Assembly (NCBI RefSeq): GCF_000719265.1 | Contig: NZ_JOFL01000012.1 | Span: 62,001 to 126,000 of the forward strand | Length of the DNA: 64,000 bases | Source: Streptomyces roseoverticillatus | GTDB lineage: Bacteria > Actinomycetota > Actinomycetes > Streptomycetales > Streptomycetaceae | Reading direction: 5' to 3' | In this document: piece by piece, positions 16,511 through 25,081 of the stretch | How the letters are laid out: each line of letters opens with the position of its first letter | How positions within the stretch are numbered: position 1 is the stretch's first letter | The notes under the pieces: model-generated | The model's database searches: none | Seen by the model: the letters and a program-made list of their open reading frames with translations, nothing else | What the model was told of the DNA's origin: nothing | Position numbers and translations under genes: made by a program

Positions 16511-16858
16511 GTGAGTGAACAGCTGAGCGGCCCCCACGGCCCGCTGATCCCGATGCCGGAGCTCACGCCCGATGCCCTACGGGCCGCGGCCTCCAAGATC
16601 GCCCCCAGTCGTATCCCCGCCCTGACGCGGCACTTGTTCGAGGCCACCACCAACGCCCAGAAGACCAGCAGCCTGGCCCCGCTGCGGGCCTTCGTCCACT
16701 CCTGGGCCGCATTCGTTGCCATCGAGCGTCACCCCGAGCGCGCTGCCAGGCTCCGCGAACTGGAGCGGATCGTGGACGAGGGAGAAGCCGACCCCGCCGG
16801 TGCGCTCGCCGAGATTCAGTCCATCCGCGAGACGGCCGAGACGGAAGCCGGGCTGTGA
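16511..16858 (+). CDS. DUF6247 family protein (orphan antitoxin-like)
   Basis: The 115-residue product matches the DUF6247 pattern known to me from Streptomyces: PLIPMPELTPDALRAAASKIAPSRIPALTRHL, then SSLAPLRAFVHSWAAFVAIERHPERAARL. In other genomes this gene often precedes a RelE/ParE-type toxin and is read as its antitoxin. Here no toxin follows. Directly after the stop a GTG-AAC-GAC-TGG-GAG-TGA frame could be the first codons of a lost toxin. GGAGG precedes the GTG start at 16511. The gene sits between two copies of a 45-base direct repeat, so it may have been inserted in front of the GntR operon. Confidence 0.65.
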   Translation: MSEQLSGPHGPLIPMPELTPDALRAAASKIAPSRIPALTRHLFEATTNAQKTSSLAPLRAFVHSWAAFVAIERHPERAARLRELERIVDEGEADPAGALAEIQSIRETAETEAGL

Positions 16859-16930
16859 ACGACTGGGAGTGATCCGGTAGTCCGTTGCCCCGAGCACGCG
16901 GCCGGCTCTCCCGGCCTCCCCGTACGCCGC

Positions 16931-16977
16931 GCAGGCTCCCGTTTGACAGGTCACCGTCCCGTCCCGCACCCTTTCAC
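16931..16977 (+). repeat. direct repeat copy B (promoter of the GntR operon)
   Basis: The second copy of the repeat at 16411-16455. Here the TTTGACAGG block is followed by the GntR operator arm, so this copy is probably the original -35 region of the GntR/ABC operon. Confidence 0.7.
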
Positions 16978-16994
16978 TAGTCAAGTAGTGAAAG
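16971..16994. promoter_or_regulatory. GntR/YtrA-type operator
   Basis: Perfect 9-bp arms CTTTCACTA (16971-16979) and TAGTGAAAG (16986-16994) enclose GTCAAG. It overlaps the promoter and ribosome site of the adjacent GntR gene. The CACTA/TAGTG half-sites are typical for YtrA-subfamily autorepressors. Confidence 0.75.
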
Positions 16995-17002
16995 GGGCCC
17001 GC

Positions 17003-17425
17003 GTGGTCGAGTTCCGCATCGACCGGCGCAGCGGGGTCGCCACGTACCTGCAGATCGTCCAGCAGGTCAAACAGGCCCTCCGGCTGGGGCTGCTCGCGCC
17101 CGGGGACAAGCTGCCCACGGCCAAGGAGGTCGTCGCGGCCACGGCGATCAACCCCAACACCGTCCTGAAGGCCTACCGCGAGCTCGACCGCGAGGGGCTC
17201 GTCGAGGCGCGGCCGGGGCTCGGGACGTTCGTGCGGCGGTCGCTGGCCCGGCCGCAGGCCGCCGCCGGGTCCCCGCTGCGCGCCGAGCTCGCGGACTGGA
17301 TGCACCGCGCCCGCGAGGCCGGCCTCGAACGGGAGGACGTGTCCGCGCTGCTCGCCTCCGTCCTGGAGGAGGGGTTCGACGGGCCCGCGGGGACCACGGG
17401 AACAGCAGCGCGCGAAGCGACGTAG
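17003..17425 (+). CDS. GntR-family (YtrA subfamily) repressor
   Basis: A 140-residue short GntR protein. It has a winged helix at residues 5-75 (YLQIVQQVKQALRLGLLAPGDKLPTAKEV, then NTVLKAYRELDREGLVEARPGLGTFV). Only a short helical C-terminal tail for dimerisation follows, the hallmark of the YtrA subfamily. These repress their own operon, which encodes an ABC transporter, and respond to cell-envelope antibiotics. The GTG at 17003 follows AAAGGGG. A palindromic operator lies immediately upstream, and the ABC genes start 61 bases downstream. Confidence 0.88.
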   Translation: MVEFRIDRRSGVATYLQIVQQVKQALRLGLLAPGDKLPTAKEVVAATAINPNTVLKAYRELDREGLVEARPGLGTFVRRSLARPQAAAGSPLRAELADWMHRAREAGLEREDVSALLASVLEEGFDGPAGTTGTAAREAT

Positions 17426-17486
17426 GGCGCGGCGGCGTACGGCTCAGCGACGTAGGACGCAGCGACGCAGAACGTAGGGGGAGTGG

Positions 17487-18425
17487 ATGACCGGCCTGAC
17501 GTTTCAACCCGATCGGACCGCCCTGGAGGCCGTGGGCCTCGGCGTGCGGTTCCGGCGCCGCTGGGCGCTGCGGGACTGCTCCTTCCGGCTGCCCGCCGGC
17601 CGGGTCTGCGCCCTCGTCGGGCCCAACGGCGCGGGCAAATCCACGCTGCTGTCGCTCGCCGCGGGGCTGCGCCGCCCCAGCGAGGGCTCGCTCACCGTCT
17701 TCGGCGGCCGCCCGGGCGCCGCGGACGTGCGCCCGCGCGTCGCCTACCTCTCCCAGGACAAGCCGCTCTACCCGCAGTTCACGATCGCCGACACCCTCCG
17801 CATGGGCCGCGAGCTGAACCCCGGCCGCTGGGACCAGGGCGCCGCCGAGCGCACGGTCGCCGACGGCGGGCTGTCGTCCGGGGCCCGCATCGGCGACCTC
17901 TCCGGCGGCCAGCGCACCCGCGTGGCCCTGGCCCTCGCCTTCGGCAAGCGCCCCGAAGTCCTGCTGCTGGACGAGCCGATGGCCGACCTCGACCCGCTCG
18001 CGCGGCACGAGATGACGGCGGCCCTCATGGCCCAGGCCGCCGAGCACGCCACCACCGTCGTGATCGCCTCCCACGTCCTCGCCGAGCTCGAAGGGGCCTG
18101 CGACTACCTGCTGCTGATAGCCGACGGCCGGGTCCGGCTCGCGGGCGAGGTCGAGGACCTGCTGGCCGCGCACACCCTCCTCGTAGGCCGGCACGAAGGG
18201 CCCGGCCTGCCGCGGGAGTTCGCCATGCACACCGTCGTCGAGGCCCGCGCCACGGGACGGCAGCTGACCGCCCTCGTCCGGGCCGACGGACCGGTCGCCG
18301 GGCAGTGGCGGGCCTCCGAGCCCTCCCTCGAAGAGCTCCTTCTCGCCCACCTCCGCGCCCCCGACGCGCCTCCGCTCCTCGCCCCCAGCGCCGAACCGCG
18401 CCGCGCGCTCAGGGCGGCCGCGTGA
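17487..18425 (+). CDS. ABC transporter ATP-binding protein
   Basis: A 312-residue ATPase with Walker A GPNGAGKST (about residues 48-56), a Q-loop in YLSQDKPLYP, signature LSGGQ (about 138-142), Walker B VLLLDEP (about 158-164) and an H-loop His in ASHVLAEL. The C-terminal 90 residues are a variable regulatory tail. It is the partner of the permease whose GTG overlaps its stop by 4 bases. With the YtrA-type repressor this is an exporter operon, probably for cell-envelope stress or detoxification. GGGGGAG precedes the ATG. Confidence 0.9.
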   Translation: MTGLTFQPDRTALEAVGLGVRFRRRWALRDCSFRLPAGRVCALVGPNGAGKSTLLSLAAGLRRPSEGSLTVFGGRPGAADVRPRVAYLSQDKPLYPQFTIADTLRMGRELNPGRWDQGAAERTVADGGLSSGARIGDLSGGQRTRVALALAFGKRPEVLLLDEPMADLDPLARHEMTAALMAQAAEHATTVVIASHVLAELEGACDYLLLIADGRVRLAGEVEDLLAAHTLLVGRHEGPGLPREFAMHTVVEARATGRQLTALVRADGPVAGQWRASEPSLEELLLAHLRAPDAPPLLAPSAEPRRALRAAA

Positions 18426-19447
18426 GCGCCACGACCGTCAGCCGTACTGCCGCCGCCTCCGTCGTACGCCGGCCCCGGGCCCTCGGGATCACCTGGGTGG
18501 TCCGGCGGCAGCACCGCACCGCCGCCTGGATCGCCCTCGCCGTCCTCGCCGCGCTCTGCGCCGAACTCCTCTGGCTGCGCGGCGCGATGACCGGATACGT
18601 CGCGGAGCACGGCCTGGCCGTCCCCTGCCGCCCCGAGGGCGACTGCGCGGCGTTCACGGCCGCCGTCGACGGCTTCAGGCTCCGCTACGGCGACGTCCTC
18701 GGCTACAACGTCCTCCTGCTGGAGTTCCTGCCGCTCTTCGCCGGCATGTTCGTGGCCGGTCCCGTGATCGCGCGTGAGCTGGAGAGCGGCACGTACAAGG
18801 TGGCGTGGACGCAGTCCGTCTCGCCACTGCGCTGGTTCGCCGCGAAGCTCGGTCTGCCGGTCGCCGCCCTGCTCGTGGGGGCCTCGGTGCTGTCCGCGGT
18901 CTTCACCTGGAGCTGGCGGCCGGTGGGGCATCTCGACGACGGCCTGCTGGTGGACGGCACGCGCTGGTACGAGGCGTTCGACGCGCTCGGCCCCGCGCCC
19001 GTCGCGGGCGTGCTGTTCGGCGCCGCGCTCGGGGCGCTCACCGGCCTGCTGGTCAAGCGCACGCTGCCGGCCATGGCCGGCACGGCCTTCGCGTGCGTGC
19101 TGCTGTCCTGGCCGCTGACCACCGTCCGCCCGTACCTGGTGGACCCGGTGACGACGACCCGCTCGGCGTCGTCGGACTACCCTCCCTCGCTCCACGGCGG
19201 CGATTCCTGGCACTACGAGCGCGGGATGACCACCCCCTCGGGCGGGCGCCTCCCCGACGCGGGCTGCATCGAGGCCGCCGGGATCTCGCGCTGCGTCACC
19301 CGTCACGGAGCGGACGGCTGGTACCTGGACTCCCACCCGCCCGCCCACTTCCGGCGCCTGGAATGGGCTCAGGCGGGGCTCGTGGCGGCCGCGGCGGGCG
19401 TGTGCGCGGCGGGGGCGCTGTGGCGCGTGCGACGGCTCTGTCCCTGA
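18422..19447 (+). CDS. ABC transporter permease
   Basis: A 341-residue membrane protein with about six hydrophobic segments, including WIALAVLAALCAELLWL near the N terminus, LLLEFLPLFAGMFVAGPVIA in the middle and LVAAAAGVCAAGALW at the end. A large extracellular loop lies between the last two (about residues 235-305). The RELESGTYKVAWTQSVSP segment after helix 2 is typical of ABC-2 permeases and couples to the ATPase. GTG overlaps the ATPase stop. The last residues are encoded in a 20-bp tandem repeat. Confidence 0.85.
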   Translation: MSATTVSRTAAASVVRRPRALGITWVVRRQHRTAAWIALAVLAALCAELLWLRGAMTGYVAEHGLAVPCRPEGDCAAFTAAVDGFRLRYGDVLGYNVLLLEFLPLFAGMFVAGPVIARELESGTYKVAWTQSVSPLRWFAAKLGLPVAALLVGASVLSAVFTWSWRPVGHLDDGLLVDGTRWYEAFDALGPAPVAGVLFGAALGALTGLLVKRTLPAMAGTAFACVLLSWPLTTVRPYLVDPVTTTRSASSDYPPSLHGGDSWHYERGMTTPSGGRLPDAGCIEAAGISRCVTRHGADGWYLDSHPPAHFRRLEWAQAGLVAAAAGVCAAGALWRVRRLCP

Positions 19448-19508
19448 TGCGTCGGCTCTATCCCTGACGTGTCGGCTCTGCCCCTGATGCGAGGCCCGGT
19501 GCCTGAGG
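19429..19508 (+). repeat. 20-bp tandem repeat at the permease 3' end
   Basis: Three near-identical 20-base units (19429-19448, 19449-19468, 19469-19488), pattern GCGnCGGCTCTnTCCCTGAT, precede a degenerate fourth. The first unit carries the permease stop codon. Confidence 0.8.
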
Positions 19509-19577
19509 CCCGAGGCCCAGGGCCGCCCGCGATCCGCCCGCAATCCGCCGGACAGGACGCCCACACGCCATGTGGAC

Positions 19578-19610
19578 GTTACCCATGATTCAACCGCGGT
19601 TGCGAGCCTG
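19578..19610 (+). promoter_or_regulatory. possible PHO-box-like repeats upstream of ppk
   Basis: GTTACCC, ATTCAACC and GGTTGCG occur at 10-11-base spacing 110-145 bases before the ppk start, loosely resembling PhoP direct-repeat units. The match is weak. PhoP control of ppk is known in related species, which is the main support. Confidence 0.3.
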
Positions 19611-19720
19611 GCGGAATGCAGCCCGCCGTGCCCCCCGCACCCGCTCGAAGGCTCCGCGCCGCCCCCGGCGCGCCCGCCGCCGACGCGCCCGGCCCGCCCC
19701 CGGCGCGGCACCATGGGAAC

Positions 19721-22162
19721 ATGACCCAGTCGTCCCGCGCACAGGCCCACGACCAGCAGCACGGCGACCGCAGCGACGACGTCACCGGCCGCCGTGCCCG
19801 CAACGGCCGCACCACCGACTCCGGCGACCGCCTCGCCGAGGCGTTCGGGAACCCGCAGCCTTCCGTCGGCTCCATCGCCGCGCACCGGCCCTACGCCGTC
19901 GCCGGCCCCACCGCCTCCCCGGGCCTGGAGCCCGACCTGGACGCCGACCTCGGTCCGTACCCGTACGGTCACGACGTGTACGACGACGACGGCTACGGGC
20001 ACGACGGGTACGGCCACGACGGGTACGGCTCCCGCCCGGCCCGCGAGCCCGGTCAGGGGGACGCCGGCGACGACTCCCAGGGCGACGGGCCCCTCCCGCA
20101 GGGCCGCTTCCTGGACCGCGAGCGCAGCTGGCTGGCGTTCAACGAGCGCGTCCTGGAGCTGGCGGAGGATCCGGCCACGCCCCTCCTCGAACGCGCCAAC
20201 TTCCTCGCGATCTTCGCGAGCAACCTGGACGAGTTCTTCATGGTGCGCGTCGCCGGCCTCAAGCGCCGCATCGCCACCGGCGTGGCCACCCGCTCCGCCT
20301 CCGGGCTGCAGCCCCGCGAGGTGCTGGAGCTGATCTGGACCCGCTCCCGCGAGCTCATGGCCCGGCACGCCGCCTGTTACCAGCAGGACGTCGCCCCCGC
20401 GCTCGCCGAGGAGGGCATCCACCTCATCCGCTGGAACGAGCTGACCGACAAGGAGCAGGGCCGCCTCTTCACCCTCTTCCGGCAGCAGATCTTCCCCGTG
20501 CTGACGCCGCTGGCCGTCGACCCCGCGCACCCCTTCCCGTACATCTCGGGGCTCTCCCTCAACCTGGCCGTGGTCGTCCGCAACCCGGTCAGCGGGCACG
20601 ACCACTTCGCGCGGGTCAAGGTGCCGCCGATCCTCTCCCGCTTCCTGGAGGCGTCCCCGCAGCGCTACGTCCCCCTGGAGGACGTCATCGCCGCGCACCT
20701 GGAGGAGCTCTTCCCCGGCATGGAGGTGCTCGCGCACCACATGTTCCGCGTGACGCGCAACGAGGACCTGGAGGTCGAGGAGGACGACGCCGAGAACCTG
20801 CTGCAGGCCCTGGAGAAGGAGCTCATGCGGCGCCGCTTCGGCCCGCCCGTACGGCTGGAGGTCGAGGAGACCATCGACCCGTACGTGCTCGACCTCCTCG
20901 TCCGCGAGCTGAAGATCTCCGACGCCGAGGTCTATCCGCTGCCCGGCCCGCTCGACCTCACCGCGCTCTTCCGCATCGCCGCCCTGGACCGGCCCGAGCT
21001 CAAGTACCCCAAGTTCGTGGCCGGCACCCACCGCGACCTCGCCGAGGTCGAGTCGGCCTCCGCGCCCGACATCTTCGCCGCCCTGCGCGAGCGCGACGTC
21101 CTCCTGCACCACCCGTACGACTCGTTCTCCACCTCCGTGCAGGCGTTCCTGGAGCAGGCCGCCGCCGACCCGGACGTCCTCGCCATCAAGCAGACGCTCT
21201 ACCGCACCTCCGGCGAGGACTCGCCCATCGTCGACGCCCTGATAGACGCGGCCGAGTCGGGCAAGCAGGTGCTCGTCCTCGTCGAGATCAAGGCGCGCTT
21301 CGACGAGCAGGCCAACATCAAGTGGGCGCGCAAGCTGGAGGAGGCGGGCTGCCACGTCGTCTACGGGCTGGTCGGCCTGAAGACGCACTGCAAGCTGTCC
21401 CTGGTCGTGCGGCAGGAGGGCGACACCCTGCGCCGCTACTCGCACGTCGGCACCGGCAACTACCACCCCAAGACCGCCCGGCTGTACGAGGACCTCGGCC
21501 TGCTCACCGCCGACCCGCAGGTCGGCGCCGACCTCTCCGACCTCTTCAACCGGCTGTCCGGCTACTCCCGCCGCGAGACCTACCGGCGGCTGCTCGTCGC
21601 CCCCAGATCGCTGCGGGACGGGCTCGTCGCCCGGATCGCCAATGAGGTCGCGCACCACCGCGCCGGGCGGCCCGCGTCCATCCGCATCAAGGTCAACTCG
21701 ATGGTCGACGAGACCGTCATCGACGCCCTCTACCGCGCCGCCCGCGCCGGCGTGCCGGTCGACGTGTGGGTGCGCGGCATCTGCGCCCTGCGGCCCGGCG
21801 TGCCAGGCCTCTCGGAGAACATCCGCGTCCGCAGCGTCCTCGGCCGCTTCCTGGAGCACTCGCGGGTCTTCGCCTTCGGCAACGGCGGCGAGCCCGAGGT
21901 GTGGCTCGGCAGCGCCGACATGATGCACCGCAACCTCGACCGGCGCATCGAGACGCTCGTCCGCGTCACCGACCCCGCGCACCGGGCCTCGCTCAGCCGC
22001 CTGCTGGAGGCCGGCATGTCCGACACCACCGCCTCCTGGCACCTCGGCCCCGACGGCGGCTGGACGCGGCACGCGACCGACGGCGACGGGCAGCCGCTGC
22101 GGAACGTCCAGGAGATGCTCATAGACGCCCGGAGGCGCCGGCGTGGCTCAGCGACCCCATGA
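19721..22162 (+). CDS. ppk: polyphosphate kinase
   Basis: An 813-residue PPK1. It makes inorganic polyphosphate from ATP reversibly, through a phosphohistidine. After a poorly conserved N-terminal extension of about 130 residues (including [13 protein letters not shown]), the PPK N domain begins at [19 protein letters not shown]. The catalytic histidines are present: His575 in [23 protein letters not shown] and His713 in [16 protein letters not shown]. The ATG at 19721 has little Shine-Dalgarno; an earlier ATG at 19616 adds 35 unlikely residues. The next gene overlaps its end by 20 bases. Confidence 0.95.
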   Translation: MTQSSRAQAHDQQHGDRSDDVTGRRARNGRTTDSGDRLAEAFGNPQPSVGSIAAHRPYAVAGPTASPGLEPDLDADLGPYPYGHDVYDDDGYGHDGYGHDGYGSRPAREPGQGDAGDDSQGDGPLPQGRFLDRERSWLAFNERVLELAEDPATPLLERANFLAIFASNLDEFFMVRVAGLKRRIATGVATRSASGLQPREVLELIWTRSRELMARHAACYQQDVAPALAEEGIHLIRWNELTDKEQGRLFTLFRQQIFPVLTPLAVDPAHPFPYISGLSLNLAVVVRNPVSGHDHFARVKVPPILSRFLEASPQRYVPLEDVIAAHLEELFPGMEVLAHHMFRVTRNEDLEVEEDDAENLLQALEKELMRRRFGPPVRLEVEETIDPYVLDLLVRELKISDAEVYPLPGPLDLTALFRIAALDRPELKYPKFVAGTHRDLAEVESASAPDIFAALRERDVLLHHPYDSFSTSVQAFLEQAAADPDVLAIKQTLYRTSGEDSPIVDALIDAAESGKQVLVLVEIKARFDEQANIKWARKLEEAGCHVVYGLVGLKTHCKLSLVVRQEGDTLRRYSHVGTGNYHPKTARLYEDLGLLTADPQVGADLSDLFNRLSGYSRRETYRRLLVAPRSLRDGLVARIANEVAHHRAGRPASIRIKVNSMVDETVIDALYRAARAGVPVDVWVRGICALRPGVPGLSENIRVRSVLGRFLEHSRVFAFGNGGEPEVWLGSADMMHRNLDRRIETLVRVTDPAHRASLSRLLEAGMSDTTASWHLGPDGGWTRHATDGDGQPLRNVQEMLIDARRRRRGSATP

Positions 22163-23477
22163 CCTGGCGCCCACGGACACGGATACGGGCACGAGTACGA
22201 GTACGAGCCGGAGTCCGAGCACGGACACGACCCGGAGTCCGAGCACGAGTACGAGCCGGAGTCCGAGCACGAGCACGGACACGGATATTGACGCGCTTGC
22301 CGCGACCGACGACGCGCTTACCGCGCTCAAGGACACCGCCGCCGGGGGGCAGGACACGATGACGACGAAGTACCCGGCCGTGCGCACCGCCGCCGGTCCA
22401 GCCGGTCCCGCCGGTCCGGCCGGTTCAGCTGTTTCCACCGGGGCCGGACCCGCCGGTTCCACGGGCTCCGCCGACGCGGCGAGCGCCGGCGACGTCCTGG
22501 CCGGCTACCTGCACGGCCAGGCGGTGGAGTTCCTGCGCAGCCTGCGCCTCCACGGCGAGAGCGGCTCCGACGCCGACGAGGCGGGCGAGGCGGCCCGGCT
22601 GCTGCGCCGCTCCGCCCGGCGCATCGCCGGCGCTCTCTACGTCTACCGCCCGCTGACGGACACCGACTGGACGGACCAGATCCGCACGGAGCTGGTGTGG
22701 CTGTCGGAGCTGCTGGGCCGGGAGCACGCCTACGCGGCGCGGCTCGCCCGGCTGCGGGGGGCGCTGCACCGGCTGTCCGGGGCGGAGGGCGGCGGGGGAG
22801 CGGGCAGCGGCCTGACGGTCGGGGCCGCCCGGGCCGGCGCCTTGTTGGAACGGCAGCTCACGCTCGCCCGGACGCGCGCCCACTCCGCGGCCCTGCACGC
22901 GCTCGGCACCTCGCGCTTCCACGCCGTCGCCGATGCCGCGGCCCTGCTGGCCTCCGAGGCGCCCCTGGACCCCGGCGCGCGCGGCATCCCCGCCCGCGAG
23001 GCCCTGCCCCGGCTCGCCGAGCAGACCCAGCGGCGGCTGGCCGAGGCCGCCGACGCGCTCCCGCTGTCCGTCGCGGGACACCCGTACAACGCCGAGGCCC
23101 TCGCCCACGGCCTCGCCGCCTCCCCGAGCCCCGACGGGCCGCCCGCCGAGGGGCGGCAGGACGCGCCCTGGCACCAGGTCCGGCGGCTCGTACGGCTGCG
23201 GCGGTACGCACAGGAAGTGCTCGACGAACACCTCCAGACCGAAGCCGAGCCCTCCCTCTCCGTACGCCTGCTCGGCGCCGGGCAGGCCCTCGACCGGCAC
23301 CGCGACGCCGCCGAGGCCGCCGCGGCCGCCGCGGCGGCGGCCCGCACCCCCCGCATCGCCCCGGCCACCGCCTACGCCCTCGGCATCCTCCACGCCGACC
23401 AGCGCCACGAGGTGGAGGCGGCGCGCTTCGCCTTCGGGCGGATCTGGCAGCGGGTCACGGTGGCGGCGCCGTCATGA
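22143..23477 (+). CDS. CHAD-domain protein (polyphosphate-associated)
   Basis: A 444-residue protein. The N-terminal 110 residues are low in complexity: Thr/Ser/Asp/Arg repeats ([11 protein letters not shown] and similar), then Gly/Pro/Ala. They are followed by a CHAD domain, a helical bundle rich in conserved His, Lys and Arg ([61 protein letters not shown]). CHAD domains bind polyphosphate granules. The gene starts at a GTG inside the end of ppk and overlaps the NUDIX gene by ATGA, giving a three-gene polyphosphate operon. The N-terminal tail is encoded by short tandem repeats (about 22175-22290) and probably varies between strains. Confidence 0.88.
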   Translation: MAQRPHDLAPTDTDTGTSTSTSRSPSTDTTRSPSTSTSRSPSTSTDTDIDALAATDDALTALKDTAAGGQDTMTTKYPAVRTAAGPAGPAGPAGSAVSTGAGPAGSTGSADAASAGDVLAGYLHGQAVEFLRSLRLHGESGSDADEAGEAARLLRRSARRIAGALYVYRPLTDTDWTDQIRTELVWLSELLGREHAYAARLARLRGALHRLSGAEGGGGAGSGLTVGAARAGALLERQLTLARTRAHSAALHALGTSRFHAVADAAALLASEAPLDPGARGIPAREALPRLAEQTQRRLAEAADALPLSVAGHPYNAEALAHGLAASPSPDGPPAEGRQDAPWHQVRRLVRLRRYAQEVLDEHLQTEAEPSLSVRLLGAGQALDRHRDAAEAAAAAAAAARTPRIAPATAYALGILHADQRHEVEAARFAFGRIWQRVTVAAPS

Positions 23478-23890
23478 CGGCGCCGGAAGCGCCGCTGCTG
23501 GCGGCGGGCTGCGTGCTGTGGCGGCGGGGACAGGGCGGGGACCTGGAGATCGCCCTGGTTCATCGACCGAAATATGATGATTGGTCCCATCCGAAAGGCA
23601 AGCTCAAGCGCGGCGAGGACGCGCTGTGGTGCGCTCTGCGCGAGGTTCGCGAGGAGACCGGCATGGAGTGCGAGCCGGGCGCGGTGCTCCCCACCGCCTG
23701 CTACGTGGCGGCCGGCCGGCCGAAGGAGGTGCGCTACTGGGCGGCGCGCGCCACGGGAGGCACGTTCGTGCCGAACAAGGAGGTCGACCGCATGGCGTGG
23801 CTCCCGCCGCGGGAGGCGAGGGAACGGCTGACGGAGCCCCGGGACAGGGAACTGCTGGACGCCTTGATGGCACTGCTGCCCGCCGACTGA
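23474..23890 (+). CDS. NUDIX hydrolase
   Basis: A 138-residue NUDIX enzyme with the full box GKLKRGEDALWCALREVREETGM at about residues 41-63, including REVREETG. It hydrolyses a nucleoside diphosphate linked to another moiety; MutT-like 8-oxo-dGTP or dinucleoside polyphosphate substrates are plausible. It is the third gene of the ppk/CHAD operon, coupled by ATGA. Mycobacterial MutT1 homologues also carry a histidine-phosphatase domain, which is absent here. Confidence 0.88.
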   Translation: MTAPEAPLLAAGCVLWRRGQGGDLEIALVHRPKYDDWSHPKGKLKRGEDALWCALREVREETGMECEPGAVLPTACYVAAGRPKEVRYWAARATGGTFVPNKEVDRMAWLPPREARERLTEPRDRELLDALMALLPAD

Positions 23891-23994
23891 CGCCCGCCGA
23901 CTGACGCCCGTGGGCGGCAGGGGAGCTTCGGTACCGCCGGTCTGCGACGTTGCGGCTCGACGCCGTCGCGGCGGCTGAAAATCCCGCCGGCCGC

Positions 23995-24033
23995 ACGCCG
24001 GAATTCCCCCTGACGCGACGCCGGAATTCCCCC
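23995..24033 (+). repeat. direct repeat in a GC-palindrome-rich gene end
   Basis: ACGCCGGAATTCCCCC occurs at 23995-24010 and 24018-24033, within a stretch (23970-24080) full of CCGCCG/CGGCGG arms. It resembles the dispersed repeat family described at 26984-27250. Confidence 0.55.
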
Positions 24034-24111
24034 GCCGCAACGGCGAGAAACCCCCGCGGCGTGCGCCGCTGGCGGAACGCGGGGCCACCGGAACCCGTAG
24101 GAGCCCGCCCG

Positions 24112-24921
24112 CTAGCCCCGCGGCGCGAGGGACTCCCACGCCACCGTGACCTCCCCCTGCCGCCACCGCCGCACGCCGTCCACCACGGGCCAGTCCACCC
24201 GCAGCGCGGACACCGTACGGATCCACCGCTGCCGCGAGCTCAGCGCGGCGTAAGGCGCGGCGGCCGCCCAAGCCCGGTCGAAGTCGCGCAGGAACGCGTG
24301 CACCGGCTCGCCGGGGACATTGCGGTGGATGAGCGCCTTCGGGAGGCGTTCGGCCAGGTCGGACGGGGTGTGCAGGGAGCCGAGCCGGGTCGCGAAGGTG
24401 ACCGTGCGCGGGCCCTCGGGGCCGATCGCGACCCACACGTGCCGCCGCCCTATCTCGTCACACGTGCCCTCCACGAGCAGCCCGTCCGGCGCGAGCCGCG
24501 CCCGCAGCCGGTCCCAGACGGCGGTGACGTCGTCCTCGTCGTACTGGCGCAGCACGTTCGCCGCCCGTATCAGCGCGGGCCGCCGCCCGCCGTCGAGCGG
24601 TATCTCGAAGCCGCCGTGCCGGAAGGACAGACCGTCCCGGGCGTACGGCTGGGCGCCCGCGACGCGCGCGGGCTCGATCTCTATGCCGACGACCGACGCG
24701 TCCGCCCGCACCGTGCGCAGCCGCCCGAGCAGCTCGACCGCGGTCCACGGCGCGGCGCCGTAGCCGAGGTCGACGGCGACCGGGTCGGTGCTGCGGCGCA
24801 GCGCGGGCCCGTGGGCGTCGGCTATCCAGCGGTCCATGCGGCGCAGCCGGTTCGGGTTGGTCGTACCCCGGGTCACCGCACCGACGGGGCGGCTGGGGGG
24901 AGCGGAGGTGCGTACGGCCAT
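24112..24921 (-). CDS. class I SAM-dependent methyltransferase-like protein
   Basis: A 269-residue protein. TDPVAVDLGYGAAPWTAVELLGRL (about residues 45-68) is a motif I and VVGIEIEPARVAGAQ motif II of a Rossmann methyltransferase. ALIRAANVLRQYDEDDV and LLVEGTCDEIGRRHVWV follow as motifs IV-V. The substrate is unknown. The ATG at 24921 is divergent from mshA. From memory a homologue is adjacent to mshA in other Streptomyces, so a functional link or a shared promoter region is possible. The C-terminal part (ALSSRQRWIRTVSALRVDWPVV) is not part of the catalytic core. Confidence 0.75.
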   Translation of the reverse strand: MAVRTSAPPSRPVGAVTRGTTNPNRLRRMDRWIADAHGPALRRSTDPVAVDLGYGAAPWTAVELLGRLRTVRADASVVGIEIEPARVAGAQPYARDGLSFRHGGFEIPLDGGRRPALIRAANVLRQYDEDDVTAVWDRLRARLAPDGLLVEGTCDEIGRRHVWVAIGPEGPRTVTFATRLGSLHTPSDLAERLPKALIHRNVPGEPVHAFLRDFDRAWAAAAPYAALSSRQRWIRTVSALRVDWPVVDGVRRWRQGEVTVAWESLAPRG

Positions 24922-24995
24922 GCCTTCGAGAGTAGGCGCTGGTCAGGGCGGCCGGAGACCGGCCGGACGAGGGCTGGGTCACTCTTTGGCAAAGC

Positions 24996-25022
24996 GGAAA
25001 TGCGACTCCGCCCCGCGGCGTT
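24996..25022 (+). promoter_or_regulatory. SigR-type promoter upstream of mshA
   Basis: GGAAA (24996-25000) and GTT (25020-25022) are 19 bases apart, close to the GGAAT-N18/19-GTT pattern of thiol-oxidative-stress sigma factor SigR. mshA is a known SigR target in S. coelicolor, which supports the reading. Confidence 0.6.
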
Positions 25023-25023
25023 G

Positions 25024-25040
25024 CACCGTTGATAACGGTG
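25024..25040. promoter_or_regulatory. perfect palindrome in the mshA leader
   Basis: CACCGTT (25024-25030) and AACGGTG (25034-25040) flank GAT. It falls at the expected transcription start of the SigR promoter, 42 bases before the GTG start, so it is an operator or a short 5' hairpin. Confidence 0.45.
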
Positions 25041-25081
25041 ACGCACGCCCCCACCCCTCACGCTGACGGAGGACACGCACG

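Noticed and set aside
18104..22072. A minus-strand open frame of over 1300 codons opposite the ABC and ppk genes
   Set aside because: It is the antisense of well-supported genes. Its translation is Gly/Val/Asp/Arg-biased with no domain, as GC-rich DNA gives by chance.
24996..25040. A tRNA-like or riboswitch structure before mshA
   Set aside because: Only a 7-bp palindrome and promoter elements are visible, with no larger fold.
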